Assembly (NCBI GenBank): GCA_008360975.2
Contig: CM039182.1
Span: 150,945,858-151,009,857 of the forward strand
Reading direction: 5' to 3'
Origin: Lichenostomus cassidix
Taxonomy: Eukaryota > Chordata > Aves > Passeriformes > Meliphagidae
Length of the DNA: 64,000 nt
The notes below the pieces were generated by a model, which did no database searches, was not told where the DNA came from, and worked only from the letters and a program-made list of their open reading frames with translations. The stretch's first letter is position 1, and each line of letters begins with the position of its first letter. The position numbers and the translations under genes were made by a program. Positions 12,121 through 24,690 of this stretch are shown one piece after another.

Positions 12121-12742
12121 TGGCGTCCAGACAAAGTGAAAACACCATCCAGGAGGGTTGGAGCCTGGGATAGACCTGTATGAGTGTATCCAGGCCTGGA
12201 ATCAAGCAAGTGAAAGTTTTGTGGGATTCACTGGAAAGGCAAATTGTGCCAGTGTGTGCCAGTAAAGGAAGAGGAGACATCTTAGGCTGCAGTGCAAGAG
12301 ACTTTTATTGAGGCAAAAGAGCAGTGAAACATCATGAGGAGCAAGTGGAAGGGAGCCGAGCTGAGGTGCAAGGAGGCAACTGCCAGACGAGGCCCATTAG
12401 CTTGCAATATTTTGGCCAGAGCACCAAAGTCTTCCTGGCCTACAGTGGGAGCACTGCACCAGAGGTGTCCAAGAATGTCTGGCATGGGAGAAGGGGTTTG
12501 TCCAGAGGGGACTGTAAACAGCTAAAGGGGCGATGCAGAGCAGGCAGTGGAAGAAGAGCAGCAGGAATAGGGGCCATGTTTGCAGGCAGTCCAGGCTGGC
12601 CCCTTGGCTGCTGCCTTGCTTGGGGCCCTGAGAGCAGCAGCTGGAAGCACTGAGCTTGTTTGAGAGCCGTGGCCCAGAGAGGCATCCTCGATGCCTGGGC
12701 TGTGTTCCGGGGAATGGGTGGTTGGAGTGGTGCTGAGGGTCC

Positions 12743-13114
12743 TCAGCAGATGTAGCCTCCCCTTCTGCCATGGCAGCCCAGGCCTCCCAGCCCATAGCCA
12801 AATCCACGGCCATAGCCAAGGCCATAGCCAAAGCCACCAAATCCACCAAAGCCACCAAATCCACCAAAGCCACCAAATCCACCAGAGATGGGCTGTCCCT
12901 GCACACTGAGTTCAGTGCCCACGGCAGCCCCAGAGGTGGATCCAACAGCAGTGCTCTGGGGGAAGGAGGACATTAGAGGTCCTGGCAGGGTCACCAGCAC
13001 AGGGGAAGGGTTGATGATGACACGGGAATCCTGGCATTGCAGGGCACAGGGCTCATTGCAGCTGTTGGCCAGTGGGGTGGGTCCGCAGGGGTGGCAGGCA
13101 TCGTAGCAGGCCAT
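12743..13114 (-). CDS. Corneous beta-protein, gene 4 (GGF-expanded tail)
   Basis: 123 residues. The first part matches gene 3 except His8 for Arg ([10 protein letters not shown]), and the core has GPLMSSF. The tail contains a run of five to six GGF triplets before [10 protein letters not shown], where other genes have two or three, and reads GLGCHGRR with His for Tyr. It ends GGYIC, with stop TGA rather than TAA. TATA is at 13395-13402. The intron 13134-13327 has an AAG acceptor rather than CAG. AATAAA is at 12304-12309. It is convergent with gene 3, and head-to-head with gene 5. It carries a P1-type block (13550-13650). Confidence 0.92.
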   Translation of the reverse strand: MACYDACHPCGPTPLANSCNEPCALQCQDSRVIINPSPVLVTLPGPLMSSFPQSTAVGSTSGAAVGTELSVQGQPISGGFGGFGGFGGFGGFGGFGYGLGYGRGFGYGLGGLGCHGRRGGYIC

Positions 13115-13402
13115 GGTTGTGGTGTGGAGGGTCCTTGGAAGAGAGGGGGGTGAGGCAGGGCAGGGTGGTGGGAGTGTGAGGGATAGTGATGCAGGAGGGT
13201 GAGGGAGTGTGGAGGTTGTTGTGGGTCTGTGGGGAGGCATGAGGGCTGCAGAGGCTGGGGCTGGGAGCGTGACGGAAAAGAGGGGTCAGGTGTGCAGGAG
13301 CAGGATGGTCAGTGGCTTGAGACTCACCTGGTTGTTGTCAGAAGCAGGAGGAGAAGCTGTGAGAAGTGTGTGAGGAACAAAGGTGCTGGGCTGGCTTTTA
13401 TG

Positions 13403-15356
13403 CTGGTTCTGGAGGGGTGGGACAGCCTTGTCCCATGGCCTTGGGGCATTTTGGAGGCAACAGCTCTTGCTTGGCCCAGCCTGGTGAATCATGAGGTGGG
13501 GAATGTTTGACTTCATGCAATTCTGCAGTGTCATGTCCTGATTTTGAGGCTGTGTCCATCTGACCTTGGTGGCAACATTAAAGTGGGAATTGGTTTTTGG
13601 GAGGATTTGATTGTATCGATGTGTGTCAGGGTGGGCTGAATAAACCCCCAAAGCTCTGGTGAGGTGCAATGTCATCAGTGAAGTTATTTTGTGGCACTCA
13701 TGATCTTTGGTTTGTGGTTGTCTTGTGATGACTGGGCACATCTTCTGTGCCACTGGATGTCCATCAGTCATTTTGTTGCTCCCAGGAATGCTGAGGGAGT
13801 TGCTGATGCCCTTGGGAGGTCATGCTGCAATAACTTGCAGATGTTATAGTTTATTGGAGTGTTCCTATATATGAAAAATGGCTCATGGCATTTTGTCTTG
13901 AATGGGATCAGAAGAGACAATCTGGAAATGCAGAGACCGGACTGGCTGAACTTGTTCTGGTGTCGTGGTCCATCTGGATTTCTCATATTTAGAAGACATA
14001 GTACTCTGTCATTTAAAGTGCATTCCTTGACCTCATTAAGAAAATCATTAAACAAAGAACCAGCCTGGTTTGATCTCTTTTTTCCCAGGCTGGCCTGTGA
14101 CGTCAATTCATTTATTCCTCCTTCAAGCTGTAAGGTTTCATATCATACATCCTTCTAGTCTTAATAATCTGTTCCTGCTAGCAAAATATGATTAATACTA
14201 ATGGATGGTCAACGTGGTCTTCTTCCCTCCTCTGTCATGGTGCGAGCGTTTCTTTGTTGAATTGTGTAACTCCATGTCTTTCTTTTGAGGCTATGTCCTT
14301 CTGACCTTGGCAGCAGATTTCAAGTGTATTAGAGGCTAAAGGCAGATGTTGATGGTGTGTGTCATGGTGGGCTGAAGATGTGACCAATGCTTTAGGGAGA
14401 TAGGGTGTCATCATTGAGGTCACCCCAAGGCACTGGTGTGTTCTGTTTTTTTAGTGCATTGTGAAGAGGGGTCCCAAACCATCACAGCACTGTCAGGCTG
14501 GTCTGGCTTTACAGAGGCACTGCTTGTGAGGGGCTGCCCTTTCCGTGATGTTCTATCCCTCTCCACCATGTTGCCATTTTTCAAAGCCTGTCTATATTTC
14601 TAGCCTTTCCCGTTGGAGATGGGAAAGCAATCCCTGTGATTTAGAGACGTCTCCCATGCTCCCCAAAGTCCTATATTGATTCATCCATAGTGCTCATCTT
14701 GGCTGGGCTCAGTAAGGTCACACGGTGGGGTCCCAGTGCTGGACTGTGACTGACACATGGAAAGAAAAAATCATGAAGGATAAGGAGAACAAGACACATG
14801 ACGAGCACAATTCCCCATCCGTTGAATAATTCACCCTTCAAAGCCATGTGTCTGCTCTTTAGAAAAGTTTAGGGAATGGACTGTCCTGGTCCCCACCACG
14901 GGTGGGGCTTAACAATGGAACAATGACATTGACATGGTTGACCAAGAGGCATGCAGGGTGACCATGAAACTGACAGAATTGGAGTATATATGATGTGAGC
15001 AGAAGCTGAGAGAGCTGGGAGTTCTTTCAGGAGGGTGGAAAGAATGCCTATGGAACTTGTCAATATGCCATGGCATGATCTATGTGACAGCACTACACTT
15101 CAACCAAAGCTTTGGTTGAATATTCTACGCGTCCTGACATGCGCCATCAACAAGATAATAATCACTAATTCTTGCCATTAGAGGTACCGCCAACATCAGA
15201 AGGACACAGTCTCAAGGTCAGGACATGGAATTGCAGAATTGCATGATTGAAAACACTCCCCAGCTCATGACTCACCAGGCTGGGCCACCCAAGAGCTGTT
15301 GCCTCCAAAATGCCCCAAGGCCATGGGACAAGGCTGTCCCACCCCTCCAGAACAAG
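13403..15356. promoter_or_regulatory. Head-to-head spacer of genes 4 and 5
   Basis: P1 block beside gene 4 (13550-13650), P2 block beside gene 5 (15150-15230). The central inverted-repeat element TTTCCC-N9-GGGAAA is at 14606-14626. A decayed antisense CR1 piece lies near 14800-14890. The same organisation, by eye strongly alike in sequence, recurs in the 6/7, 8/9 and 10/11 spacers. Confidence 0.55.
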
Positions 15357-15645
15357 CATAAAAGCCAGCCCAGCACCTTTGTTCCTCACACACTTCTCCT
15401 CACACCTTCTCCTCCTGCTCCTGACAACAACCAGGTGAGTCTAAAGCCCCTGACCCTCCTGCTCCTGCACCCCTGGCGCCTCTCCTCCTGCACTCCCAGC
15501 CTCAGCCTCAGCAGCCCTCATGCCTCCCCACAGACCCACAACAACCTCCACACTCCCTCACCCTCCTGCATCACTGCCCCTCCCAGCCCCACCAGCCTGC
15601 CCTGCCTAACCTCCCTCTCTTCCAGGAACCCTCCACACCACACCC

Positions 15646-16095
15646 ATGGCCTGCTACGACCTCTGCCGCCCCTGTGGACCCACCCCGCTGGCCAACAGCT
15701 GCAACGAGCCCTGTGTACGACAGTGCCAGGATTCCCGTGTCATCATCAACCCTTCTCCTGTGCTGATCACCCTGCCAGGACCCATCATGACCTCCTTCCC
15801 GCAGAGCACTGCTGTCGGATCCACCTCTGGGGCTGCCGTGGGCACTGAACTCAGTGTGCAGGGACAGCCCATCTCTAGTGGATTTGGTGGCTTTGGCTAT
15901 GGCCTTGGCTATGGCCGTGGATTTGGCTATGATCTTGACTTTGGCTACGGCAGGGGATTTGGCTATGGGCTGGGCTATGGCCGCAGATTTGGCAATGGGC
16001 TTGGCTATGGCCATGGATTTGGCTATGGGCTGGGCTATGGCTATGGCCTGGGAGGCCTGGGCTGCTACGGCAGAAGGGGCTACTACACTTACTAA
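15646..16095 (+). CDS. Corneous beta-protein, gene 5 (long Gly/Tyr tail)
   Basis: 149 residues. The N-terminal domain has [10 protein letters not shown], the common feather-keratin form, whereas most genes here have [10 protein letters not shown]. The tail carries four ten-residue-type repeats ([10 protein letters not shown], a [12 protein letters not shown] variant, a GRRF unit and a [10 protein letters not shown] unit), then [28 protein letters not shown] is at 15357-15364, the intron is 15435-15625, and AATAAA is at 16244-16249. The terminal Cys found in genes 1-4 is absent; the protein ends in Tyr. It has a P2-type promoter block and is convergent with gene 6. Confidence 0.93.
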   Translation: MACYDLCRPCGPTPLANSCNEPCVRQCQDSRVIINPSPVLITLPGPIMTSFPQSTAVGSTSGAAVGTELSVQGQPISSGFGGFGYGLGYGRGFGYDLDFGYGRGFGYGLGYGRRFGNGLGYGHGFGYGLGYGYGLGGLGCYGRRGYYTY

Positions 16096-16249
16096 GGGAT
16101 CCTTGTATCACCCTTGACACCACCAGCTTGGCCCCCTGGCAACAGCTCCTGCAAGAAAAGCCCACCAGCTGATGGTTGCCCTGCTTGCTCCTCTCACTGG
16201 ATCTCTTCCAATTCTTTCTTCTTAATTTTTATTCTTTTGCCTGAATAAA

Positions 16250-18788
16250 GTTTTCTTGCATCAAAGCCTGAGATGCTTCCTCTTCTTTTTGGATTCAAAT
16301 GCCCTCACATACTCTCCAAGCACAGTGCCATACAAGCCCTTACGTTGGATGGAAAAGAGGCACAACACCTCTTGTACCTGATATATCACCACCAGTAACA
16401 ACCAAGACAGGTACAGGAAGCAGGGGAGGAGGGCACACCTTCCACAGCATGGCACAAGCCCAGGACCTGCTGCCTCAAAAGGCTTGACACATTAATGTTC
16501 TCCTGTGTATGGCTCTGGCAAAGTCTCTCCATGCCAGCACACACTTGAGAAAATCTCTTCCAAAAAGGAGTCTTGAACCCACCCAGCAAATAGGAGAAAC
16601 AACACCAAACACTTGGGTAGGATTTCTGGAGTGGACGGGCTTCAACTTCTCTGCTCAAGCAAGAGCAGCATTTCCAGGACCATGGCCAGCTCAGTTTTCA
16701 ATCTCCCAGCTCTGACACTCCACCAGCTTTTCCACTCTGCGACTATACTCATATTGAGAAATTCTTCCTTTCTTGGCATATGGAATTTCATCTCTTTCCT
16801 CTTGTAGCCTTCCCCCTTTTCTTTCATGTGTGTGCACTGCTGAGAACAACCAAATTCCCTTGACTTCATTCCCTGCCATCAGCGATTTGAGCACACTTAG
16901 GACACAGCCCTATCCATCCTTCTCTCCTGGCAGTACCACCTTTCTCAACCTCTCTCCTAGGAAAGGTTCTCCAGTCCTTTCAGTGTCTTGCTTTCCCTGA
17001 GCTGCTCGTGTTTCACTAAGCCCTTGTGCATCTTTCCCTGGGCAGCCTAGAACTGCTCAAACCTCTCCACAAGGGACCCCACCAGTGCTTGAAAGAGAGG
17101 AAAGGCCACCTCTCCTGACTTCATGCCAAGAATTTTCAGGAATCTATGTAGAGGAGTAGTGATGCTTTTTCAAGAAAGAAAAGGATTGGATTTTTGTTCT
17201 CTACCAGCACCACAGGGTCATGCCCAACAAAGCTGCTTTCAGGCCTCTCAGCCCCCAGCATGACCAGAGGCCCCACTGGCATTGCTTCCCAGATGAAGAA
17301 CGACACATTCACATTTCTGGAACTTTAGGAGATTCCTCAGTCTCCAGCTCCCTCTGAGTGGTTGCACAGCCACCCAGTGCCCCAGTCACTGCATCATTGG
17401 CAATCTCACTGAGGGGGAAACAGTCCTACTGCCCACATAATTGTTCAGAAAGATGAACAGTGTTGGTCCTGTGCTTTCAACTCCTTACCAGGGAGTGGGA
17501 AGGAGTCTAAAAGGCTTCACAAAATGGACAAGTTCAACAACATCCACAGTTCTCTCCTCATGCCCAGGCTGAGTCACTGGGACAGAGCAGACACTGAGCT
17601 CAGCCAAGCACCATTTCCTCCAGGGAAATCCTCCAAGAGAAGTGGCCTCAGTCCTGTGCACTTCCCACAATTCAAGACCCCAAAGGCCTTGGCTCACCCC
17701 TCCCATGCTGCCACTCCCATTTGACCTCTGCTTCCTCTCACAGGTGACACCAACACCCATGGATTGGTAAAAAAGGTCTATGAAATCTACCACTAAAGGA
17801 TCATATCGGTGAAACAATTATTGTTGCGGTTTAGAGGATGTTGCAGCAGACTTTACCCTAGAGCTTCTCTACCCAGCCCAGTTCAGCGCCTCAGTGCTCC
17901 AAACCCTCTGTCCCAGGCCTGGACACTGCACTCTCGCCAGCCAGGGAGCCATAAGGCTAGCTCTGGTTCGTCTGCTTCCACAACCGGCAGTGATAAAGAA
18001 GGCGAGGAGGGTCTATGCGTTATGTCCATGGAAGATGTTTATTCGCATGGTGCAGCAGAGGTCAACGACCTCCCCGAGGCAGAGATGCCTCGAGGGCGAA
18101 GGCCTCACATGCTCAGCACATGTGGAGCATAGACACGCGTGGAGCATAGACAGCAAGATGGCGGAGGGTAAGGGGTTTTATAGGGAAACAGAGCGGGGCA
18201 GGGACAGGACACAGGCCCAGTGACCTCTGGGTACAGGGGAGGTACAGGGGCGGAGTTAGGAGTACAGGAACCAATAGGGGAAACCTGAGGGAGTGGCCAG
18301 GGCCACGTGGGGTTAGGGTATAGGAACCAATAGGGAAAACTGGGGGCGTGGCTAGGACTATGTGGAGTAGGGAAGGTAGGACAATAGGTGACAAGTACAG
18401 TCGATAAGAAAGGGGTGTGGGGAACTTGCAGCTATTATCACAATAAATTATGTTGCAGAAGATCGAAATTTAAAATATCAAGTCTAATCACTCCTTCGGC
18501 TCCACCAAGGCCACCACTAACTCATATTCCCAAGAGCAACATCCACAGGGATATTAAATCCTTGCAGGCACGATGACTCCACCACCACCCTGTGCAGTCT
18601 GTGCCACAAATGACAGCCCTGTCCATGAAGGAGACTTCTGTGATATCCAACCTAAATATCTCCTGAAGAAACTTGAACTCTAGATTCCTCCTCTCCTATG
18701 GTGCAGTGAAAGGAAAACTGGTTTCACACCCCCTTCATTACCACCTCCATTCAATTAACAGCCATTTGAGGTTAGGATGCATGAAAAC
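16250..18788. other. Convergent spacer between genes 5 and 6
   Basis: Unique-looking intergenic sequence that recurs by eye at 22745-24690, 30903-33439 and 37555-39463, so it belongs to the duplicated module. It contains one solo LTR (17822-18445), also present in the third module but not the second or fourth. No gene was seen; short open frames here are weakly conserved among copies and lack any recognisable domain. Confidence 0.5.
17822..18445 (-). mobile_element. Solo LTR, copy A
   Basis: 624 bp with ends TGTTG and CAATA (one mismatch to a perfect inverted end), flanked by a perfect 6-bp target duplication AATTAT at 17816-17821 and 18446-18451. On the minus strand a TATAAAA box (plus 18176-18182) precedes AATAAA (plus 18038-18043) by about 140 bases, as expected for U3-R. 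The empty site is visible at 39105-39125. A 6-bp duplication fits a class II (ERVK-like) element, which is inference. Almost the same element with the same duplication lies at 32475-33095. Confidence 0.8.
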
Positions 18789-19222
18789 TTTATTGAGGCA
18801 AAATATTGAAAAAGCAGAAGCCAGCAGAAGGGAACTATTTTGAGGTACAATGAGGGTGAGCATTTGCCAAGGTCCTTTGCTTGCAAGAGGTTCGGCCAGA
18901 GATCAATGCTTTCCTGCCCCACAGTGGGAGGAGCACACCAGAGGTGCCCAACGGTCTCTGGCTTGGCAGAAGGGGTCTGCAGTGCAGGGGAGTGGACAGA
19001 GCCAAGGGGGCAATGCAGAGCAGGGAACAGAAGAAGGAGGCAGGAGGCAGATGGGGCATGTTAGCAGGCAGCCCAGGCTGGCCCCTTGGCTGCTGCCTTG
19101 CTTGGAGCTGGAGCTGGAAGGGCTGAGCCTGTTTGAGAACCTTGGCCAAGAGAGGTGTCCCCTGTGCCTGAGGTGTGTTCTGAGGAGCAGGTGGTTGGTG
19201 TCAGAAATGGTGCTGATGGCCC

Positions 19223-19579
19223 TTAGAAGTTGTAGTAGCCAAATCCACGGCCATAGCAGTCCAGGCCGCCCAGCCCATAGCCATAGCCCAGCCCATAGCC
19301 AAATCCACGGCCATAGCCAAGGCCATAGCCAAAGCCACCAAATCCGCCAGAGATGGGCTGTCCCTGGGCACTGAGTTCACTCCCAACAGCAGCCCCAGAG
19401 GTGGATCCAACGACGGTGTTCTGGGGGAAGGTGGTCATGATGGGTCCTGGCAGGGTGACCAGCACAGGAGAAGGGTTGATGATGACACTGGAGTCCTGGC
19501 ACTGTCGTACACAGGGCTCGTTGCAGCTGTTGGCCAGCGGGGTCGGTCCACAGGGACGGCAGAGGTCGTAGCAGGCCAT
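19223..19579 (-). CDS. Corneous beta-protein, gene 6
   Basis: 118 residues. It has [10 protein letters not shown] in the Cys-rich domain and [30 protein letters not shown] in the core region (Ser31 for Arg). The tail is [10 protein letters not shown] plus [25 protein letters not shown]. The RGFGYYNF end without terminal Cys is shared with genes 8 and 10. TATA is at 19852-19859, the intron is 19600-19790, and AATAAA is at 18789-18794. It is convergent with gene 5 and head-to-head with gene 7. It has a P1-type block (20010-20110). Confidence 0.93.
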   Translation of the reverse strand: MACYDLCRPCGPTPLANSCNEPCVRQCQDSSVIINPSPVLVTLPGPIMTTFPQNTVVGSTSGAAVGSELSAQGQPISGGFGGFGYGLGYGRGFGYGLGYGYGLGGLDCYGRGFGYYNF

Positions 19580-19859
19580 GGTTGTGGTGTGGAGGGTCCC
19601 TGGAAGAGAGGGGAGTGAGGCAGGTCATTGTGGTGGGGTTGCAAGGGATGGTGATGCGGGAAGGCGAGGGGGTGTGGAGGTTGTTGTGGGGCTGTGGGGA
19701 GGCATGAGGGCTGCTGAGGCTGGGGCTGGGAGTGCTGGAAGAGAGGGGCTAGGGGTGCAGGAGCAGGAGGTTCAGGGTCTTGAGACTCACCTGGTTGTTG
19801 TCAGGAGATGGTGTGAGAAGAAGTGTGTGAGGGAGAGGGGCACTGGGCTGGCTTTTATG

Positions 19860-21816
19860 CTGGTCCCGCAGGAGTGGGACAGCCTTCTCCCACGGCCTTG
19901 GGGCAATTTGGAGGCAACAGATCTTGTCTGGCCCAGCCTGGTGAATCATGAGCTGTGGAATGTTTGACTTCATGCAATTCTGCCATGTCATGTCCTGCCC
20001 TTCAATCCATGTCCATCTGACCTTGGCAGCAATTTTGAAGTGAGAGCTGATATCTGGAAGGATTTGATTGTTTCAATGCGTGTCATGGAGAGCTGAATAA
20101 ACACCCAAAGCCATAGAGAGGTGCAATGTCATCCATCAACTTATTTTGAGGCACTCGTGTGCAGTGGTTTGTGGAGGTCTTCTGAAGAGTGGGCACTTCT
20201 TCTGTACCACTGGATGTCCATCAGCCATTTTGGTGCTCCCAGGAATGCTGAGGGACATGCTGATATTGTTGGGAGATCAGTCCACAATACCTTGGAAATG
20301 TAATAGTGCTTAGTAGCATTCCTATAGATGAAAAATGGCTCATGGCATTTTGTCTTGAATGGGATGAGAAGAGAGGATATGGAAATGTAGGGACTGGACT
20401 GGCTGAACTTGTTCTGGTGTCATGGTCCATCTGGATTATTTTGCATATTTACACAACATCATACTCTGTCATTTGAAGCGTATTCCTTGACCTCATTAAG
20501 AAAATCATTAAACTAAGAAACAACCTGGTTTGATCTCTTTTTTCCCTGGCTGGCTTGTGACGTCAATTCATTTATTCCTCCTTCAAGCTGTAAAGTTTCA
20601 TGTTTTATATCCTTCTAGTCTTAATAATCTGTTCCTGTTAGCAAAATATGATTAATACTAATGGATGGTCAACATGGTCTTCTTCCTTCCTCTGTCGTGG
20701 TGCGAGAGTTTCTTTGATGAATTGTGCAACTCCATGTCTTTCATTTGAGGCTATGTCCTTCTGACCTTGGCAGCAGATTTCAAGTGTATTAGAGGCTAAA
20801 GGCAGATGTTGATGGTGTGTGTCATGGTGGGCTGAAGATGTGACCAAAGCTTTAGGGAGATAGGTTGCCATCAGTGAGGTCACCCCAAGGCACTGGTGTG
20901 TTCTGGTTTTTAGTGCATTGTGAAGAGGGGTCCCAAACCATCACAGCACTGTCAGGCTGGTCTGGTTTTACAGAGGCACTGCTTGTGAGGGGCTGCCCTT
21001 TCCGTGATGTTCTATCCCTCTCCACCATGTTGCCATTTTTCAAAGCCTGTCTATGTTTCTAGCCTTTCCCGTTGGAGATGGGAAAGCAATCCCTGTGATT
21101 TAGAGATGTCTCCCATGCTCCCCAAAGTCCTATATTGATTCATCCATAGTGCTCATCTTGGCTGGGCCCAGTAAGGTCACACGGTGGGGTCCCAGTGCTG
21201 GACTGTGACTGACACATGGAAGGGAAAAATCATAAAGGATAAGGAGGACAAGACACATGACGAGCACAATTCCCCATCCGTTGAATAATTCACCCTTCAA
21301 AGCCATGTGTCTGCTCTTTAGAAAAGTTTAGGGAATGGACTGTCCTTGTCCCCACCACGGGTGGGGCTTCAAGGGTGGAACAATGACATTGACATGGTTG
21401 ACCAAGAGGCATGCAGGGTGACCATGAAACTGACAGAATTGGAGTATATATAATGTGAGCAGAAGCTGAGAGAGCTGGGAGTTCTTTCAGGAGGGTGGAA
21501 AGAATGCCTATGGAACTTGTCAATATGCCATGGCATGATCTAAGTGACAGCACTACACTTCAACCAAAGCTTTGGTTGAATATTCTACGTGTCCTGACAT
21601 GCGCCATCGACAAGATAATGATCACTAATTCTTGCCATTAGAGGTACCGCCAACATCAGAAGGACACAGTCTCAAGGTCAGGACATGGAATTGCAGAATT
21701 GCATGATTGAAAACACTCCCCAGCTCATGACTCACCAGGCTGGGCCACCCAAGAGCTGTTGCCTCCAAAATGCCCCAAGGCCATGGGACAAGGCTGTCCC
21801 ACCCCTCCAGAACAAG
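19860..21816. promoter_or_regulatory. Head-to-head spacer of genes 6 and 7
   Basis: P1 block beside gene 6, P2 block beside gene 7 (21610-21690). The central TTTCCC-N9-GGGAAA element is at 21065-21085. By eye it is the same spacer as 13403-15356 with scattered substitutions and single-base indels, marking a recent duplication. Confidence 0.55.
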
Positions 21817-22105
21817 CATAAAAGCCAGCCCAGCACCTTTGTTCCTCACACACTTCTCCTCACACATTCTCCTCCTGCTCCTGACAACAACCAGGTGAGT
21901 CTCAAGTCCCTGACCCTCCTGCTCCTGCACCCCTGGCGCCTCTCCTCCTGCACTCCCAGCCTCAGCCTCAGCAGCCCTCATGCCTCCCCACAGACCCACA
22001 ACAACCTCCACACTCCCTCACCCTCCTGCATCACTGCCCCTCCCAGCCCCACCACCCTGCCCTGCCTAACTCCCCTCTCTTCCAGGAACCCTCCACACCA
22101 CAACC

Positions 22106-22585
22106 ATGGCCTGCTACGACCTCTGCCATCCCTGTGGACCCACCCCTCTGGCCAACAGCTGCAACGAGCCCTGTGCCCTGCAATGCCAGGATTCCCGAGT
22201 CATCATCAACCCTTCTCCTGTGCTGATCACCCTGCCAGGACCCATCATGACCTCCTTCCCGCAGAGCACTGCTGTCGGATCCACCTCCGGGGCTGCCGTG
22301 GGCACTGAGCTCAGTGTGCAGGGACAGCCCATCTCTGGTGGATTTGGTGGCTTTGGCTATGGCCTTGGCTATGGCCGTGGATTTGGCTATGATCTTGACT
22401 TTGGCTACGGCAGTGGATTTGGCTATGGGCTGGGCTATGGCCGCAGATTTGGCAATGGGCTGGACTATGGCCGTGGATTTGGCTATGGCCTTGGCTATGG
22501 CCGTGGATTTGGCTATGGGCTGGGCTATGGCTATGGCCTGGGAGGCCTGGGCTGCTACGGCAGAAGAGGCTACTACACTTACTAA
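22106..22585 (+). CDS. Corneous beta-protein, gene 7 (long Gly/Tyr tail)
   Basis: 159 residues, orthologous in position to gene 5 in the next module but with [10 protein letters not shown], so the two differ in the Cys-rich domain while their tails are alike. Residue 8 is His (LCHPC). The tail has five ten-residue repeats, one more than gene 5, then [28 protein letters not shown] is at 21817-21824, the intron is 21895-22085, and AATAAA is at 22735-22740. It has a P2-type promoter block and is convergent with gene 8. Confidence 0.93.
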   Translation: MACYDLCHPCGPTPLANSCNEPCALQCQDSRVIINPSPVLITLPGPIMTSFPQSTAVGSTSGAAVGTELSVQGQPISGGFGGFGYGLGYGRGFGYDLDFGYGSGFGYGLGYGRRFGNGLDYGRGFGYGLGYGRGFGYGLGYGYGLGGLGCYGRRGYYTY

Positions 22586-22740
22586 GGGATCCTTGTACCA
22601 CCCTTGACACCACCAGCTTGGCCCTCTGGCAACAGCTCCTGCAAGAAAGGCCCACCAGCTGATGGTTGCCCTGCTTGCTCCTCACACTTGGATCTCTTCC
22701 AATTCTTTCTTCTTAATTTTTATTCTTTTGCCTGAATAAA

Positions 22741-24690
22741 GTTTTCTTGCATCAAAGCCTGAGATGCTTCCTCTTCTTTTTGGATTCAAATGCCCTCACA
22801 TACTCTCCAAGCACAGTGCCATACAAGCCCTTACGGTGGATGGAAAAGAGTCACAACACCTCTCGTACCTGATATATCACCGCTGTTAACAACCAAGACA
22901 GGTACAGGAAGCAGGGGAGGAGGGCACACCTTCCACAGCATGGCACAAGCCCAGGACCTGCTGCCTCAAAAGGCTTGACACATTAATGTTCTCCTGTGTA
23001 TGGCTCTGGCAAAGTCTCTCCATGCCAGCACACACTTGAGAAAATCTCTTCCAAAAAGGAGTCTTGAACCCACCCAGCAAATAGGAGAAACAACGCCAAA
23101 CACTTGGGTAGGATTTCTGGAGTGGATGGGCTTCAACTTCTCTGCTCAAGCAAGAGCAGCATTTCCAGGACCATGGCCAGCTCAGTTTTCAATCTCCCAG
23201 CTCTGACACTCCACCAGCTTTTCCACTCTGCGACTATACTCATATTGAGAAATTCTTCCTTTCTTGGCACATGGAATTTCATCTCTTTCCTCTTGTAGCC
23301 TTCCCCCTTTTCTATCATGTGTGTGCACTGCTGAGAACAACCAAATTCCCTTGACTTCATTCCCTGCCATCAGCGATTTGAGCACACTTAGGACACAGCC
23401 CTAGTCATCCTTCTCTCCTGGCAGTACCAGCATTCTCAACCTCTCTCCTAGGAAAGGTTCTCCAGTCCTTTCAGTGTCTTGCTTTCCCTGAGCTGCTTGT
23501 GTTTCACTAAGCCCTTGTGCATCTTTCCCCGGGCAGCCTAGAACCGCTCAAACCTGTCCACAAGGGACCCCACCAGTGCTTGAAAGAGAGGAAAGGCCAC
23601 CTCTCCGGACTTCATGCCAAGAATTGTCTGGAATCTATGTAGAGGAGTAGTGATGCTTTTTCAAGGAAGAAAAGGACTGGATTTTTGTTCTCTACCAGCA
23701 CCACAGGGTCATGCCCAACAAAGCGGCTTTCCAGCCTCTCACCCCTAGCATGACCAGCGGCCCCACTGGCATTGCTTCCCAGATGAAGAACGACACATTC
23801 ACATTTCTGGAACTTTAGGAGATTCCTCAGTCTCCAGCTCCCTCTGAGTGGTTGCACAGCCACCCAGTGCCTCAGTCACTGCATCGTTGGCAATCTCACT
23901 GAGGGGGAAACAGTCCTACTGCCCACATTATTGTTCAGAAAGATGAACAGTGTTGCTCCTGTGGTTTCAACTCCTTACCAGGGAGTGGGAAGGAGCCTAA
24001 AAGGCTTCACAAAATGGACAAGTTCAACAACATCCACAGTTCTCTCCTCATGCCCAGGCTGAGTCACTGAGACAGAGCAGACACTGAGCTCAGCTAAGCA
24101 CCATTTTCTCCAGGGAAATCCTCCAAGAGAAGTGGCCTCAGTCCTGTGCACTTCCCATGATTCAAGACCCCAAAGGCCTTGGCTCACCCTCCCATGCTGC
24201 CACTCCCATTTGACCTCTGCTTCCTCTCACAGGTGACACCAACACCCATGGAATCAACTCAGCTGCAAAAGACCCTTGACACTAAGTCCCAATGGTAAGA
24301 AAGGACTCTGAAATACAACACTAAACAATCGGATCTTTAAAATATTTTTGATGCCGAAAATCTAAATTTGAAATTATGTCAAGTCTAACCACTCCTTCAG
24401 CACTACCAAGGCCACCACTAACTCATGTTCCCAAGTGCCACATCCACAGGGATATTAAATCCCTGCAGGCACGATGACTCCACCACCAGCCTGTGCAGTC
24501 TGTGCCATGAATGACAGCCCTGTCCATGAAGGAGACTTCTGTGATATCCAACCTAAATATCTCCTGAAGAAACTTGAACTCTAGATTCCTCCTCTCCTAT
24601 GGTGCAGTGAAAGGGAAACAGGTTTCATACCCACTTCACTACCACCTCCATTCAATTAACAGCCATTTGAGGTTAGGATGCATGAAAAAC
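22741..24690. other. Convergent spacer between genes 7 and 8
   Basis: The copy of the 16250-18788 spacer without the solo LTR. Near 24240-24360, where the LTR of the other copies sits, the sequence instead reads differently ('ggaatcaactcagctgcaaaag'), a version shared with 54405-54500. No gene was seen. Confidence 0.45.

Larger units (their letters stand above)
9903..12303. other. Convergent spacer between genes 3 and 4
   Basis: Contains an antisense CR1 fragment (10190-10760), a module-type 3' flank piece (10760-11000, also seen at 17480-17700 and 24000-24200), a direct repeat of about 23 bases at 11019-11041 and 11028-11053 ('catgaccctgctgctgttcc' type), and a sense CR1 (11080-12120) interrupted by a solo LTR. 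No gene was seen. Confidence 0.5.

Noticed and set aside
16500..17500. Short open frames repeated in all convergent spacers (60-75 codons)
   Set aside because: They are conserved only because the spacers are duplicated; frame ends vary among copies and no domain is visible.
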